A stretch of DNA of 64,000 bases from Saccharopolyspora flava (lineage in GTDB: Bacteria; Actinomycetota; Actinomycetes; Mycobacteriales; Pseudonocardiaceae). Below, piece by piece: positions 16,553 through 24,781 of this stretch. The notes under the pieces were generated by a model. It was given only the letters and a program-made list of their open reading frames with translations. It did no database searches and had not been told where the DNA came from. How positions within the stretch are numbered: position 1 is the first letter of the stretch; each line of letters begins with the position of its first letter. A program made the position numbers and the translations under genes. The stretch spans positions 434,001 to 498,000 of the forward strand of contig NZ_FOZX01000004.1 of assembly GCF_900116135.1 (NCBI RefSeq), given 5' to 3'.

Positions 16553-16690
16553 GTCGGCGGCCTCGATCTGTTCCGCGATGAGGACCTCGGCTACGCTCGG
16601 CGGCTGCGTGAGGCCGGGGTGCCGTGCGACCTGCACGTCGTGCCCGGCACGGACCGCGGGGCCGACGCCGTGGGCGCCGTCGATGCGGCG
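16553..16690 (+). pseudogene. C-terminal remnant of an alpha/beta-hydrolase (esterase)
   Basis: In one frame, after a TGA at 16544, the sequence reads GGLDLFRDEDLGYARRLREA and then GVPCDLHVVPG, the C-terminal stretch (acid loop and approach to the catalytic His) of lipolytic alpha/beta-hydrolase fold-3 esterases. The expected His-Gly-Phe after VVPG is missing (TDRGADAVG instead), and no N-terminal part is present. The piece abuts repeat copy b and precedes the phosphatase ribosome site. Most likely a decayed fragment. Confidence 0.6.
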
Positions 16691-16750
16691 GTTCCGGATC
16701 GAGGTGGTCGAATCGGTGGGGCCGCACGTGGGGTGAACCGAGGAGGAATC

Positions 16751-17893
16751 GTGGACGCGCCGTTGATCACCGTCGAGGAACCGGGCTCGTTCGGGTGGCG
16801 GGTGTTCCACGAGCGGCACCCGGTGATGATCGAGCGGCTGTGCGCGGCCCACCCGTTCGGGCCCGACGTGCGCGACGGCCTGGCCGCGCTGCTGGAGGAG
16901 TCCACGCGCGGAGTCGTCACGCCGCTGGACGACGACGCTCCGGATCACGACGTGTGGCACGCCTGGATCGCCGACGAGATCGGAAAGCCCTGGTCGCAGA
17001 CCTCGTTCCTGTTCGCCGAGAGCTACTTCTTCCGGAAGCTCCTCGCCGCGACCGGGTTCTTCTCCTCCGGACCGTGGCGCGGCGTCGACCCGTTCGCGCC
17101 GATGAAGCGGGCCGAGCTGCACAACGCCGCCACCGCCGACACGCTCAAGGCCCTCGACGCGCTGCCGCGGCTCGACGACGCCGAACGCGACGCCGCCGCG
17201 GTGCGGGCAGCCGTGTGGGGCAACCAGGCAGACCTGGCGTTCCAGCTGTCCACCGACGCCAGCGGCACCACATCGGGCCTGGTCACCGGCTCACCCGAGG
17301 AGTTCTGGGCGCTGTTCGGCGAGCCCGGCGAGGTGCACCTGGTCGCCGACAACGCCGCCGGCGAGCTCGCCGCCGACCTGGTGCTCGTCGACCGGCTGCT
17401 GACCACCGGCCGGGCCGAGCGCATCGTGCTGCACGTCAAGCCGACGCCCTACTACGTCTCCGACGCGACGCCCACCGACGTGCTCGAAGTCCTGCACCAC
17501 CTCACCGGCCTCCCCGGCGAAGCAGGCGAGATCGGGCGCCGCGTCCAGGACTCGTTGCGGGAAGGGCGGATCGCGGTGCGCTCGCACCCGTTCTTCTGCG
17601 CGCCGAAGGAGTACGCCGAGATGCCCGGCGACCTGCGCGCCGAGTTCGCCGCGGCCTCGGTCACGATCTTCAAGGGCGACCTCAACTACCGCAGGCTCGT
17701 CGGCGACCGCCACTGGCCCGCGACCCGCCCGTTCGCCGACGCGGTGGCGCACTTCCCGGGTCCGGTGGCCGCGCTGCGGGTCCTCAAGTCCGAGGTCGTC
17801 GTCGGCCTCGACGCCGACACCGTTTCGGCGCTCGACGCCGAAGGCGAGGCCTGGCGCACCCGGGGATCCCACGCCCTGGTCCAAACCCGCTGA
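16751..17893 (+). CDS. ARMT1-like damage-control phosphatase (DUF89)
   Basis: 380 residues. DUF89 hallmarks: LVADNAAGELAADLVLVDRL (the Asp-Asn..Gly-Glu metal motif) and TIFKGDLNYRRLVGDRHWP near residue 315. The N-terminal helical part has SWRVFHERHP-like sequence and SYFFRKLLAATG. Family members are metal-dependent phosphatases that remove harmful phospho-metabolites such as fructose-1-phosphate. The GTG at 16751 follows AGGAGGA; an upstream open stretch belongs to the esterase remnant. It stands alone, so its substrate cannot be inferred from context. Confidence 0.85.
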   Translation: MDAPLITVEEPGSFGWRVFHERHPVMIERLCAAHPFGPDVRDGLAALLEESTRGVVTPLDDDAPDHDVWHAWIADEIGKPWSQTSFLFAESYFFRKLLAATGFFSSGPWRGVDPFAPMKRAELHNAATADTLKALDALPRLDDAERDAAAVRAAVWGNQADLAFQLSTDASGTTSGLVTGSPEEFWALFGEPGEVHLVADNAAGELAADLVLVDRLLTTGRAERIVLHVKPTPYYVSDATPTDVLEVLHHLTGLPGEAGEIGRRVQDSLREGRIAVRSHPFFCAPKEYAEMPGDLRAEFAAASVTIFKGDLNYRRLVGDRHWPATRPFADAVAHFPGPVAALRVLKSEVVVGLDADTVSALDAEGEAWRTRGSHALVQTR

Positions 17894-18062
17894 TCCCGGT
17901 GTGCCGCCGGTCACCTCCGGGCAACCTCGGGATCTCCCGCCGCGAAGCGATCCTGCCTCGGATGGCGGAATCCCGTTCCGCTGCGCCGAGATCGCGGTAG
18001 CGTCGATCTCGCGGTCGATGGGGGAACGTCGATCGCGACATCGGAGAACTGGGGAGACAACC

Positions 18063-19325
18063 ATGTTCGATGCGCAGGTGAACCGCCGTTCGGCGTTGAT
18101 CGGAGGCGTCGGGGCGCTGGGGGCGGCGACCGTCCTGCCCGGGATCGCGTCGGCGCAGGACTACCCGCCGAACTGGCCGGAGTTGGAGCCCTACGGGACC
18201 GCCGACCAGCGCGACGACCTGAAGATGCGGGACGACAACTCGCGGGTCCTCGACCTCGAACTGCGGCCGCGCGACGAGGAACTGGGCCGGGTGTGGATCC
18301 GCGACACCTACGTCAACCACTTCGTCGTCGACGGCGAGTCCGTCTACGTCGCCACCGGGACCACCCGTCCCGACGGCGCGGAGGCGGCGAACGCCTACAA
18401 CGACGGGATCTTCGTGTGGACCGCCGCGTCCCTCGACGGTCCTTGGAAGTTGGTGGACACCACGGGGATTCGTCCCGATGCCGAGAAGGGCAAGGTGTGG
18501 TCGCCGGAGTTCGTCACCGAGAACGAACCCGGCCGGACCGTCGTCGCCCCGTGGCAGACCTACTGGGGCGAGGGCGAGAACAAGGGCGGTGCCGCGTGGG
18601 CGCCGGAGGTCCACCACTTCCGGGGGACCTGGTTCATCGTGGCGTGCATGGGTGACTCGTCGCGGAAGGTCGGGTCGTTCATGCTGCGCAGCGAAGGCGG
18701 CCTGGCCGGGCCGTACCGGGTGGTGACCGGGAACCTGGAGAAGCCCTTCGGCGACCTCAACCCCGGAGCTCCCGACGGTGTGGATCCCGAGCGGTACTAC
18801 CACATCGACGGCGGCCTCTACACCGAAGGCGACAGGGCGTGGCTGGTGCTGCACAACGATCTCTACGCCGAGTTCCAGGACGACATGGAGGACATCGTCC
18901 CCAAGACGAACCTGCCCCTGTTCCAGCAGCAGCGCTACGATCCCGAGCCCTACATCGAGGGCGCGTACGTGACCAAGTACCAGGGCAAGTACTGGCTCGT
19001 GCAGTCCGTGTGGAACATGAAGGGGCCGAACGGGCGGCAGGCCTACACCCCCGACGGCACCAAGTTCCAGTACGACGCGGTGATCGCGGTCGCCGACCGG
19101 TTCGAGGGCCCGTACTCGAAGCGCTGGACCGCGGGGATCGGCGCCGGGCACAACAACCTGTTCGTCGACGCCGACGGGGCGTTGTGGGCGACGTTCTTCC
19201 GCAATCCCGCCGCCGGGTACTGGAGCACGCCCGGCCGCAAGGAGAACGCCGCCGTGGCCGGCATCGTGCGCATGGAGTGGACCGGCCCGACCGGGAATCG
19301 GGTGTACGTGCAGCGCCGGGCGTGA
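18063..19325 (+). CDS. secreted family 43 glycoside hydrolase-like protein (Tat signal)
   Basis: 420 residues. The N-terminus MFDAQVNRRSALIGGVGALG has a twin-Arg motif and hydrophobic core ending in ASA-QDY, so export by Tat with signal peptidase cleavage near residue 31 is likely. The mature part has repeated beta-propeller-like blades (YVATGTTRPDGAEAANAY, WAPEVHHFRGTWFIVACMGD, YWLVQSVWNMKG, NNLFVDADGALWATFF) as in the GH43/GH117 five-bladed fold. It would act on an extracellular polysaccharide side chain; substrate unknown. A strong hairpin follows the stop. Confidence 0.75.
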   Translation: MFDAQVNRRSALIGGVGALGAATVLPGIASAQDYPPNWPELEPYGTADQRDDLKMRDDNSRVLDLELRPRDEELGRVWIRDTYVNHFVVDGESVYVATGTTRPDGAEAANAYNDGIFVWTAASLDGPWKLVDTTGIRPDAEKGKVWSPEFVTENEPGRTVVAPWQTYWGEGENKGGAAWAPEVHHFRGTWFIVACMGDSSRKVGSFMLRSEGGLAGPYRVVTGNLEKPFGDLNPGAPDGVDPERYYHIDGGLYTEGDRAWLVLHNDLYAEFQDDMEDIVPKTNLPLFQQQRYDPEPYIEGAYVTKYQGKYWLVQSVWNMKGPNGRQAYTPDGTKFQYDAVIAVADRFEGPYSKRWTAGIGAGHNNLFVDADGALWATFFRNPAAGYWSTPGRKENAAVAGIVRMEWTGPTGNRVYVQRRA

Positions 19326-19331
19326 GCGCGG

Positions 19332-19374
19332 GCCCGAACCGTCCTGGTCCGAGCGGGACCAGGACGGTTCGGGC
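19332..19374. terminator. bidirectional terminator hairpin
   Basis: Perfect 19-bp stem (19332-19350 with 19356-19374, arm GCCCGAACCGTCCTGGTCC) and a 5-nt loop, placed exactly between the stops of the convergent GH43-like and polyprenyl synthase genes. No T-tract, as is common for actinomycete terminators. Confidence 0.8.
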
Positions 19375-20421
19375 TCACCTGCTCCGGTCGACGGACAGGT
19401 CGGCGATCGTCCGCATCCGTTCGACCGCCTCGGTCCCGGGTAATCCCGCGAGGCTGTCGCGGGCTGCGGTGATCTCCTCGGTTGCGCGGGAACGGCTGAG
19501 CTCCAGCGCGCCGGTCGTCTCCAGCAGCTCGCGCATCAGCCGGTGCGCCTCGGGTGCCGGGAGAGTGCCGGACAGCGCCTCGGTGAAGCGGGCCTTGCCG
19601 GTGCTGTCCGCGCGGTCGTAGCCCACCAGCACCGGGTGCGTCGGGCGGAGGTTGGCGACGTCGCTGGTGGCGGGCTTGCCGGTGTGCTCGCCCAGGTAGG
19701 GCAGCAGGTCGTCGTAGATCTGGAAACCCAGCCCGAGGTGCTCGGCGTAGCGGGTCACCGCGTCGGTGTGCTCGGGCGAGGCGCCGGCCAGGATCGCCCC
19801 GGCGCGGCAGGCTCCCCGGAACAGCGCGCCGGTCTTGAGCGCCGCCATCTCCAGGTAGTCGGCGACCGGGCGGGTCGGATCGCCCGCCATCGCCGACTCC
19901 CGCACCTGGCCCCGGCACACGTCGGCGCCCGCCCCGGCCAGCACCCGCGCGGCCTCCAGCACGGCGGCGGGCGAAGCCGGGCACTCGGAGAGCGCGGTGA
20001 CCATCGTCAGGATCAGGTAGTCGCCGGTGACCAGCGCATTGGGCGTGCCGTAGCGGGCGTGCACGGTCGGGCGGCCCCGGCGCAGCTCGTCGTCGTCGAT
20101 GATGTCGTCGTGCACCAGCGTCGCCACGTGCAGGTACTCGACCGCCAGCGCGGCGGGCAGCAGCGGGGCGCTGTCCGCGCCGGTGGCCTCCGCCGAGGTC
20201 AGCAGCAGGACCGGCCGCAGCATCTTGCCCGGGGCCAGCAGCGCGTGCCCGGCCATCTGCTCGGTGCGGTCGGCCGCGGCGGACCACCGCTCGTCCAACT
20301 CCCGGCGGAGCGCTTCGACGAGTTCCGGGGTGAATCGGCCCTCACCCGGATCACATCGCTTGTCGCGCAACGGAATCCGTGACGTCCCCTCGTTCACGGG
20401 CGGGTGGTGAATGGTGAGCAC
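19375..20421 (-). CDS. polyprenyl diphosphate synthase
   Basis: 348 residues, trans-isoprenyl synthase fold. First Asp-rich motif LVHDDIIDDDELRRGRPTVH with GKMLRPVLLL before it; second motif FQIYDDLLPYLGEHTGKPAT, in the short DDLL form usual for actinobacterial members. Condenses isopentenyl diphosphate with an allylic primer; Ala and Thr just before the first motif suggest room for a C20 or longer product (inference). The GTG at 20419-20421 has GGAGA 7 nt upstream. No cyclase or carotenoid gene is adjacent, so it may be a stand-alone geranylgeranyl/polyprenyl synthase. Confidence 0.87.
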   Translation of the reverse strand: MLTIHHPPVNEGTSRIPLRDKRCDPGEGRFTPELVEALRRELDERWSAAADRTEQMAGHALLAPGKMLRPVLLLTSAEATGADSAPLLPAALAVEYLHVATLVHDDIIDDDELRRGRPTVHARYGTPNALVTGDYLILTMVTALSECPASPAAVLEAARVLAGAGADVCRGQVRESAMAGDPTRPVADYLEMAALKTGALFRGACRAGAILAGASPEHTDAVTRYAEHLGLGFQIYDDLLPYLGEHTGKPATSDVANLRPTHPVLVGYDRADSTGKARFTEALSGTLPAPEAHRLMRELLETTGALELSRSRATEEITAARDSLAGLPGTEAVERMRTIADLSVDRSR

Positions 20422-20460
20422 AGGCCGATCTCCGTTCGTCGAAAGCGCGCGTGCGCGGTG

Positions 20461-20480
20461 CCCGCCCGAAATCGGGCGGG
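20461..20480. promoter_or_regulatory. hairpin upstream of polyprenyl synthase
   Basis: CCCGCCCGA and TCGGGCGGG form a near-continuous palindrome about 40 nt upstream of the synthase start. It could be an operator or a 5' leader hairpin. The remaining gap to 20683 shows nothing else I can name apart from the terminator-like hairpin at 20650. Confidence 0.35.
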
Positions 20481-20649
20481 GCGAGTTCGCGTAGTTCCCC
20501 CAGGCGAGAAGCCTGTTGGAGATCTTGATTCGGAATCTCGTGCGCTGTCAACGAATCCCCGCCATCACCGGGTAAATCTCAGGGGTGACCCTGAAGAACC
20601 CGGAACCGACTCGGGGTCGAACAATCAGTCCGCCGTGGATGAATCGGTG

Positions 20650-20671
20650 TTTTCCCGGAATTCTGGGAAAA
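20650..20671 (-). terminator. terminator-like hairpin after the deoR gene
   Basis: TTTTCCC-GGAATTCT-GGGAAAA lies 13 nt beyond the stop of the DeoR gene; on the minus strand its 3' arm ends in a T-run. Likely ends the dtnK-pdxA2-deoR transcript. Confidence 0.55.
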
Positions 20672-20683
20672 GAAGTGTCGGAT

Positions 20684-21451
20684 CTACGACGCCACGACCA
20701 GATCCAGGCCTCGGGCGTGGAAGTGGGCCGTGGTGGCCGCGTCCGCTGCGGGGTCGGTGACCAGGGTCCAGTCGGAGCCGAGCGGGGCCTGGGCGCGGAA
20801 CGGGCGGCGGCCGAGCTTGTCGGCGTGCACCAGCACGTAGACCCGATCGGCGCGCCGCGCCATGAGCTCCTTGAGGCGGGTCTGCTCCAGGTCCGCCTCG
20901 CAGATGCCGTGCTCGGCGGTGACGCCGTCGGCGCCGAGGAACGCGCGGTCGAAGGTCCGCCGCTCCAGGGCGGCCTCGGTCAGCGGCCCGACGAAGCCCT
21001 GGCTCAGCGGACGCAGCGCACCACCCAGGCACTCGACCCGCAGGTCCGCGTGAGCCAGCTCGTGCAGCACCGTGATCGAGGTGGTGACGACCGTCAGATC
21101 GCTGCGGTGCGCCAGCTCGCGGGCCAGGGCGGTGGTGGTGCTGCCCGAGTCGAGCAGCACCGTCTCACCCGGGCGCACCTGCTCGGCCGCCCAGCGCGCG
21201 ATGGTGCGCTTGGCGTCGGTGGCCTCACCGTTGCGCTGGCCAAGCGGGGCCTCATGCTGCACCGGGATGGCCCCGCCGTAGGTGCGGGCGAGGCGGCCCG
21301 CCGCCTCCAGCTGGGCCAGGTCCCGCCGGATCGTCGAGGCCGTCACCCCGAACGCCCGCGACAGCTCCTCGACGCTGGCCAGCCCGGAACCCTCGGCCAG
21401 GGCGAGGATCGCGTCCCGCCGTTCCCGTGCTCCGCGTGCCATCCCGCTCAT
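20684..21451 (-). CDS. DeoR family regulator of the sugar-acid genes
   Basis: 255 residues. N-terminal HTH: SVEELSRAFGVTASTIRRDL and LARTYGGAIP. C-terminal DeoRC sugar-phosphate sensor: ETVLLDSGSTTTALARELA, LTVVTTSI, CLGGALRPLSQGFVGP, RAFLGADGV and LMARRADRVYVLVHADKLG. DeoR repressors are released by a phosphorylated sugar derivative, here probably a four-carbon acid phosphate. ATGA overlap with the pdxA2 stop couples it to the catabolic genes; the long inverted repeat at 23666-23705 is the likely operator. Confidence 0.9.
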   Translation of the reverse strand: MSGMARGARERRDAILALAEGSGLASVEELSRAFGVTASTIRRDLAQLEAAGRLARTYGGAIPVQHEAPLGQRNGEATDAKRTIARWAAEQVRPGETVLLDSGSTTTALARELAHRSDLTVVTTSITVLHELAHADLRVECLGGALRPLSQGFVGPLTEAALERRTFDRAFLGADGVTAEHGICEADLEQTRLKELMARRADRVYVLVHADKLGRRPFRAQAPLGSDWTLVTDPAADAATTAHFHARGLDLVVAS

Positions 21452-22440
21452 CCGCAGAGGTTCGCGGCCTGCCGGAGGGCTTCGACCATGCTGTCGGCGC
21501 TGGCCTTGCCCGTGCCCGCGATGTCGAAGGCCGTGCCGTGATCGACCGAGGTGCGGATGACCGGCAGCCCGACGGTGATGTTCACGCCGGTCTCGATGCC
21601 CAGCACCTTCACCGGCCCGTGGCCCTGGTCGTGGTACATCGCCACGATCAGGTCGTACTCGCCGCGGGTGGCCAGGAAGAACGCGGTGTCGGCCGGCAGC
21701 GGGCCCTGCGCGTCGATGCCGTCGGCGCGCAGGTTCTCCAGCGCGGGGACGATCTTGGAGTCCTCCTCGCCGTAGCCGAACAGCCCGTTCTCGCCCGCGT
21801 GCGGGTTGATCCCGCAGACGCCGATGCGCGGGGACTCCACGCCGGAGTCGCGCAGCGTCCGGTACCCGCGGCGCACGGTGCGCTCCACCAGCCCGGGTTC
21901 GATCTTGGCGACGGCGTCGAGGAGCCCGACGTGGGTGGTCACGTGGATGACCTTCATCGTCGGCGCCGCGAGCATCATCGACACCTCCTCGGTGCCGGTC
22001 AGGTGCGCGAGGAGCTCGGTGTGGCCCGGGAAGATGTGCCCGGCCGTGTGCAGCGCCTCCTTGTTCAGCGGCGCGGTGCAGATGGCCTGGGCGGCACCGC
22101 TGGTCGCCAGCTCGCTGGCCACCCGGATGTAGTGGAAGGCGGCGTCCCCGGCCACCGGCGACACCTCGCCCCAGGGCAGGTCGGCGGGCAGCAGACCGAG
22201 GTCGACGACGTTGATCCGGCCCGGGGCGAACACCGCGTCGTCGATCGAGTCGACCGCGACGATCTCGGTTTCGGCACCCAGGATCTCGGCGGCTCGGCGC
22301 AGCCGGGCCGCGTCGCCGATGACGACGGGGCGGCAGCGGCCGGCGACGTCGGGGTCGAGGAGCGCGCCGACGGTGACCTCGGGGCCGACTCCGGCGCCGT
22401 CGCCCATCGTCACGGCGATCACGGGGGTGGGACTGTTCAT
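21448..22440 (-). CDS. pdxA2: PdxA2-type 4-phospho-threonate/erythronate dehydrogenase
   Basis: 330 residues of the PdxA fold. MGDGAGVGPEV at the N-terminus; metal-binding His in GHIFPGHTELLAHL and MYHDQGHGPVKVLG; conserved TAPLNKEALHTAG and GINPHAGENG. True PdxA serves vitamin B6 synthesis, but the partners here (four-carbon acid sugar kinase and DeoR) are those of the threonate/erythronate catabolic module, in which PdxA2 oxidises and decarboxylates the 4-phosphate to dihydroxyacetone phosphate. Overlaps dtnK by 4 nt and deoR by 4 nt. Confidence 0.85.
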   Translation of the reverse strand: MNSPTPVIAVTMGDGAGVGPEVTVGALLDPDVAGRCRPVVIGDAARLRRAAEILGAETEIVAVDSIDDAVFAPGRINVVDLGLLPADLPWGEVSPVAGDAAFHYIRVASELATSGAAQAICTAPLNKEALHTAGHIFPGHTELLAHLTGTEEVSMMLAAPTMKVIHVTTHVGLLDAVAKIEPGLVERTVRRGYRTLRDSGVESPRIGVCGINPHAGENGLFGYGEEDSKIVPALENLRADGIDAQGPLPADTAFFLATRGEYDLIVAMYHDQGHGPVKVLGIETGVNITVGLPVIRTSVDHGTAFDIAGTGKASADSMVEALRQAANLCG

Positions 22441-23603
22441 GGGGACAACCTTTCGCTTCCTGCGGGACGGAGGTGTTCGACGATGCGGGCGAGGCTGTCG
22501 GCCTCGCCGAAGCTGCCGGGACGGGTCACCACCGAGGTGCCCTCCGGCGTGCGGCAGACGACCGCGCCGTGGTGGACCTGACCGACCGGGGTCAGCGAGC
22601 GCACGCCGAGCGCGTCGAGCACCAGCCGGGCGGTCTCCCCGCCGGTGAGCACCAGGTCCACCGGGTCCGGGTGGCGTGCGACGAGGCGCGCGGCGGTGGT
22701 GGCCAGGTCGCGGGCCAGTTCCCGGGAGCGCTCCGGGGCGAGCGGTTCGGAGGGGCCGATGCGCAGCGCGACCGGGCCGTGGTCCAGCGCGGCGAGCGCG
22801 CCCGACGCGTCGTGGTGGCCGAGGACGCGCGTTCCGCGCAGCGCGGCGAGGCGCAGCTGCTCGGCGGCGGTGGGCGAGGCCGTGCCGACCACCATCAGCA
22901 GCGGATTTCCCGTTGGCGGGGGCGGGGTTTCGGAAACCGGGTGCGTGCCGGTGCGGCCGAGCGCGGCGGCCAGACCACCGGAACCGGCGAGCCTCGCACC
23001 GTCCGGGGTCGCGGCGACCACCGCGTCGAGATCGGAGTCGGTCTCGCCGTCGCAGATCGGAACCTCTTGTGCGGCAAGGGAGTCCGCGATCGCGGTGGCC
23101 AGCGCGTCCGAGCGGACGGTGTCCAGCGGGATGCTGCGGCAGGGGAGCGGCGCCAGCGCCTCGGCGATGCTGCGCGGCGGGGCGAGGTCTTCGGCCTGCC
23201 ACGCCTTCGAGAGGTGCAGCGGGACTCCGCGCACGTGCGCGACGCCGCCGGTCGCGGTCCGGCCCAGCGCGGGCAGCGCCGGTGCCACGACCAGCGGCCG
23301 TTCCGCCGCGGCTGCCAGCACCGCCGCCACCGGCCCGCGCAGCAGCGAGTCGATCTTGACGAACACCGGGCACCCGTCCTGCTCGCGCAACGCCTCGCGG
23401 GCCAGCCGACCCGCCTCGGCGGCCGGGAGCGCGCGGTGATCGAGGTCCGCCACGACCACTGTTTGCGCGTTGTGCGCAAGTGGAGCGAAATGCGGTCCGC
23501 GCAGTTCGACCGTGGCGGAGCGGCCGAGGGGGCGCAGGCACGCGGCGGTCTCCACCGCGCCGGACAAGTCGTCCGCCAGCGCGAACAGTCCCTCGGTCAG
23601 CAC
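22437..23603 (-). CDS. dtnK: four-carbon acid sugar kinase (DUF1537 family)
   Basis: About 388 residues, in the family range. N-terminal FALADDLSGAVETAACL, FVKIDSLLRGPVAA in the substrate domain, LLMVVGTASPTAAEQLRL, and the C-terminal ATP-binding part with DLVLTGGETARLVLDALGV. It phosphorylates D-threonate, D-erythronate or a related acid at O-4. The frame is open 37 codons further upstream but that stretch is the operator region; GAGGAG precedes the GTG at 23601-23603 by 6 nt. First gene of the dtnK-pdxA2-deoR operon. Which isomer is used cannot be told. Confidence 0.83.
   Translation of the reverse strand: MLTEGLFALADDLSGAVETAACLRPLGRSATVELRGPHFAPLAHNAQTVVVADLDHRALPAAEAGRLAREALREQDGCPVFVKIDSLLRGPVAAVLAAAAERPLVVAPALPALGRTATGGVAHVRGVPLHLSKAWQAEDLAPPRSIAEALAPLPCRSIPLDTVRSDALATAIADSLAAQEVPICDGETDSDLDAVVAATPDGARLAGSGGLAAALGRTGTHPVSETPPPPTGNPLLMVVGTASPTAAEQLRLAALRGTRVLGHHDASGALAALDHGPVALRIGPSEPLAPERSRELARDLATTAARLVARHPDPVDLVLTGGETARLVLDALGVRSLTPVGQVHHGAVVCRTPEGTSVVTRPGSFGEADSLARIVEHLRPAGSERLSP
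23463..23479. promoter_or_regulatory. second DeoR-type operator inside dtnK
   Basis: TTGCGC-GTTGT-GCGCAA is a perfect inverted repeat sharing TTGCGCG with the main operator 190 nt away. Located about 125 nt into dtnK, it could support repression by looping. Confidence 0.45.
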
Positions 23604-23665
23604 GCTCAGCTCCTCGTCGCGGTCCCGCCGGCCGGTGCGGCGGAGTGCGCACCACGCTAACTGGT

Positions 23666-23705
23666 TTGCGCGTTTCGCGCTACGGCTATTGCGCGAAACG
23701 CGCAA
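23666..23705. promoter_or_regulatory. main operator of the divergent sugar-acid promoter
   Basis: Perfect 15-bp arms, TTGCGCGTTTCGCGC (23666-23680) and its complement (23691-23705), spaced by 10 nt, in the gap between dtnK (minus) and the aldo-keto reductase (plus). Each arm itself contains GCGCGAAACGCGC-like symmetry. Position and perfection mark it as the DeoR binding site. Confidence 0.7.
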
Positions 23706-23770
23706 TCCTGCCATCGTGAGCTCCGCAACGAGGCCGGGTGGCCACCGCCGTTCCCCCGAGGAGTTCCCGC

Positions 23771-24754
23771 ATGACCGTTCCGCGTTGGGAGGTGCCCGGC
23801 GTCGAGGTGCCCCTGTCGTCCCTCGTGCTCGGGACGATGACGTTCGGCGACACCGCGGACGCCGCGACCGCCGCGAGGATGCTCGACACCGCGCTCGACG
23901 CGGGCATCAACGCGATCGACACCGCCAACGGCTACGCGGGCGGTGACACCGAGCGCATCCTCGGCGAGCTGCTGCCCGCCCGCCGCGACCGCGTCTCGCT
24001 GGCCACCAAGGCCGGCATGCCGCACCCGGACGCGGGCGAGCACCCGCCGCTGTCCCCGAAGGGCCTGCGCGCGAGCCTCGACGGCAGCCTCGCGCGGCTC
24101 GGCGTCGAGCGCGTCGACCTGTTCTACCTGCACCAGCCCGACCGCGCGACGCCGATCGCCGACACCCTCGCCACGCTCGCCGAGCTCATCGCCGAGGGGA
24201 AGATCGGTGCCTGGGGCGTCTCCAACTTCGCCGCCTGGCAGATCGCCGAGCTCCGCCACGCCGCCGACCAGGTGGGCGTCCCGCGACCGGTCGTCGCCCA
24301 GCAGCTCTACAACCTGCTGGCCCGCCGCGTCGAGGAGGAGTACGTCGAGTTCGCCCGGAGCAGCGGGCTGCGCACGGTCGTCTACAACCCGCTCGCGGGC
24401 GGACTGCTCACCGGCAGGCACCGCTTCGAGCGCGACCCGTCCTCCGGGCGCTTCGCCGACTCCCGGCTCGCCGCGATGTACCGCGAGCGCTACTGGGACG
24501 AGCGGCTCTTCGACGCCATCGCCCGCCTCGCCTCGATCGCCGACGACGCCGGGATCCCGCTGGTCGACCTGGCGCTGCGCTGGGCGATGGGCAAGCCGGT
24601 GACCTCCGCGCTGCTGCTCGGCGGCTCGAAGGTCGAGCAGCTCGAAGCCAACATCGCGGCGCTGGGCGCCGGGGAGCTGCCCGCCGACGTCGTGGACGCC
24701 TGCGACGAGGTCGGCGCGTTCCTGCGCGGCCCGATGCCGGCCTACAACCGCTGA
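23771..24754 (+). CDS. aldo-keto reductase
   Basis: 327 residues, TIM-barrel AKR. The catalytic tetrad is visible: Asp and Tyr in AIDTANGYAGG, Lys in SLATKAGMP, His in LFYLHQPDRAT; the cofactor part has WGVSNFAAWQIAELR and VVYNPLAGGLLTG. NADP(H)-dependent oxidation or reduction of a sugar-type carbonyl. GAGGAG lies 7 nt before the ATG. First gene of the rightward arm of the sugar-acid region, facing dtnK across the shared operator; it may make or consume a lactone or aldehyde precursor of the four-carbon acid. Confidence 0.88.
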   Translation: MTVPRWEVPGVEVPLSSLVLGTMTFGDTADAATAARMLDTALDAGINAIDTANGYAGGDTERILGELLPARRDRVSLATKAGMPHPDAGEHPPLSPKGLRASLDGSLARLGVERVDLFYLHQPDRATPIADTLATLAELIAEGKIGAWGVSNFAAWQIAELRHAADQVGVPRPVVAQQLYNLLARRVEEEYVEFARSSGLRTVVYNPLAGGLLTGRHRFERDPSSGRFADSRLAAMYRERYWDERLFDAIARLASIADDAGIPLVDLALRWAMGKPVTSALLLGGSKVEQLEANIAALGAGELPADVVDACDEVGAFLRGPMPAYNR

Positions 24755-24781
24755 TCTCACCTGAAGAAGAGGGGAACCACC

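Noticed and set aside
19354-20530. Terpene or carotenoid cluster around the polyprenyl synthase
   Set aside because: No cyclase, phytoene synthase, desaturase or P450 lies on either side, so a cluster call is not supported.
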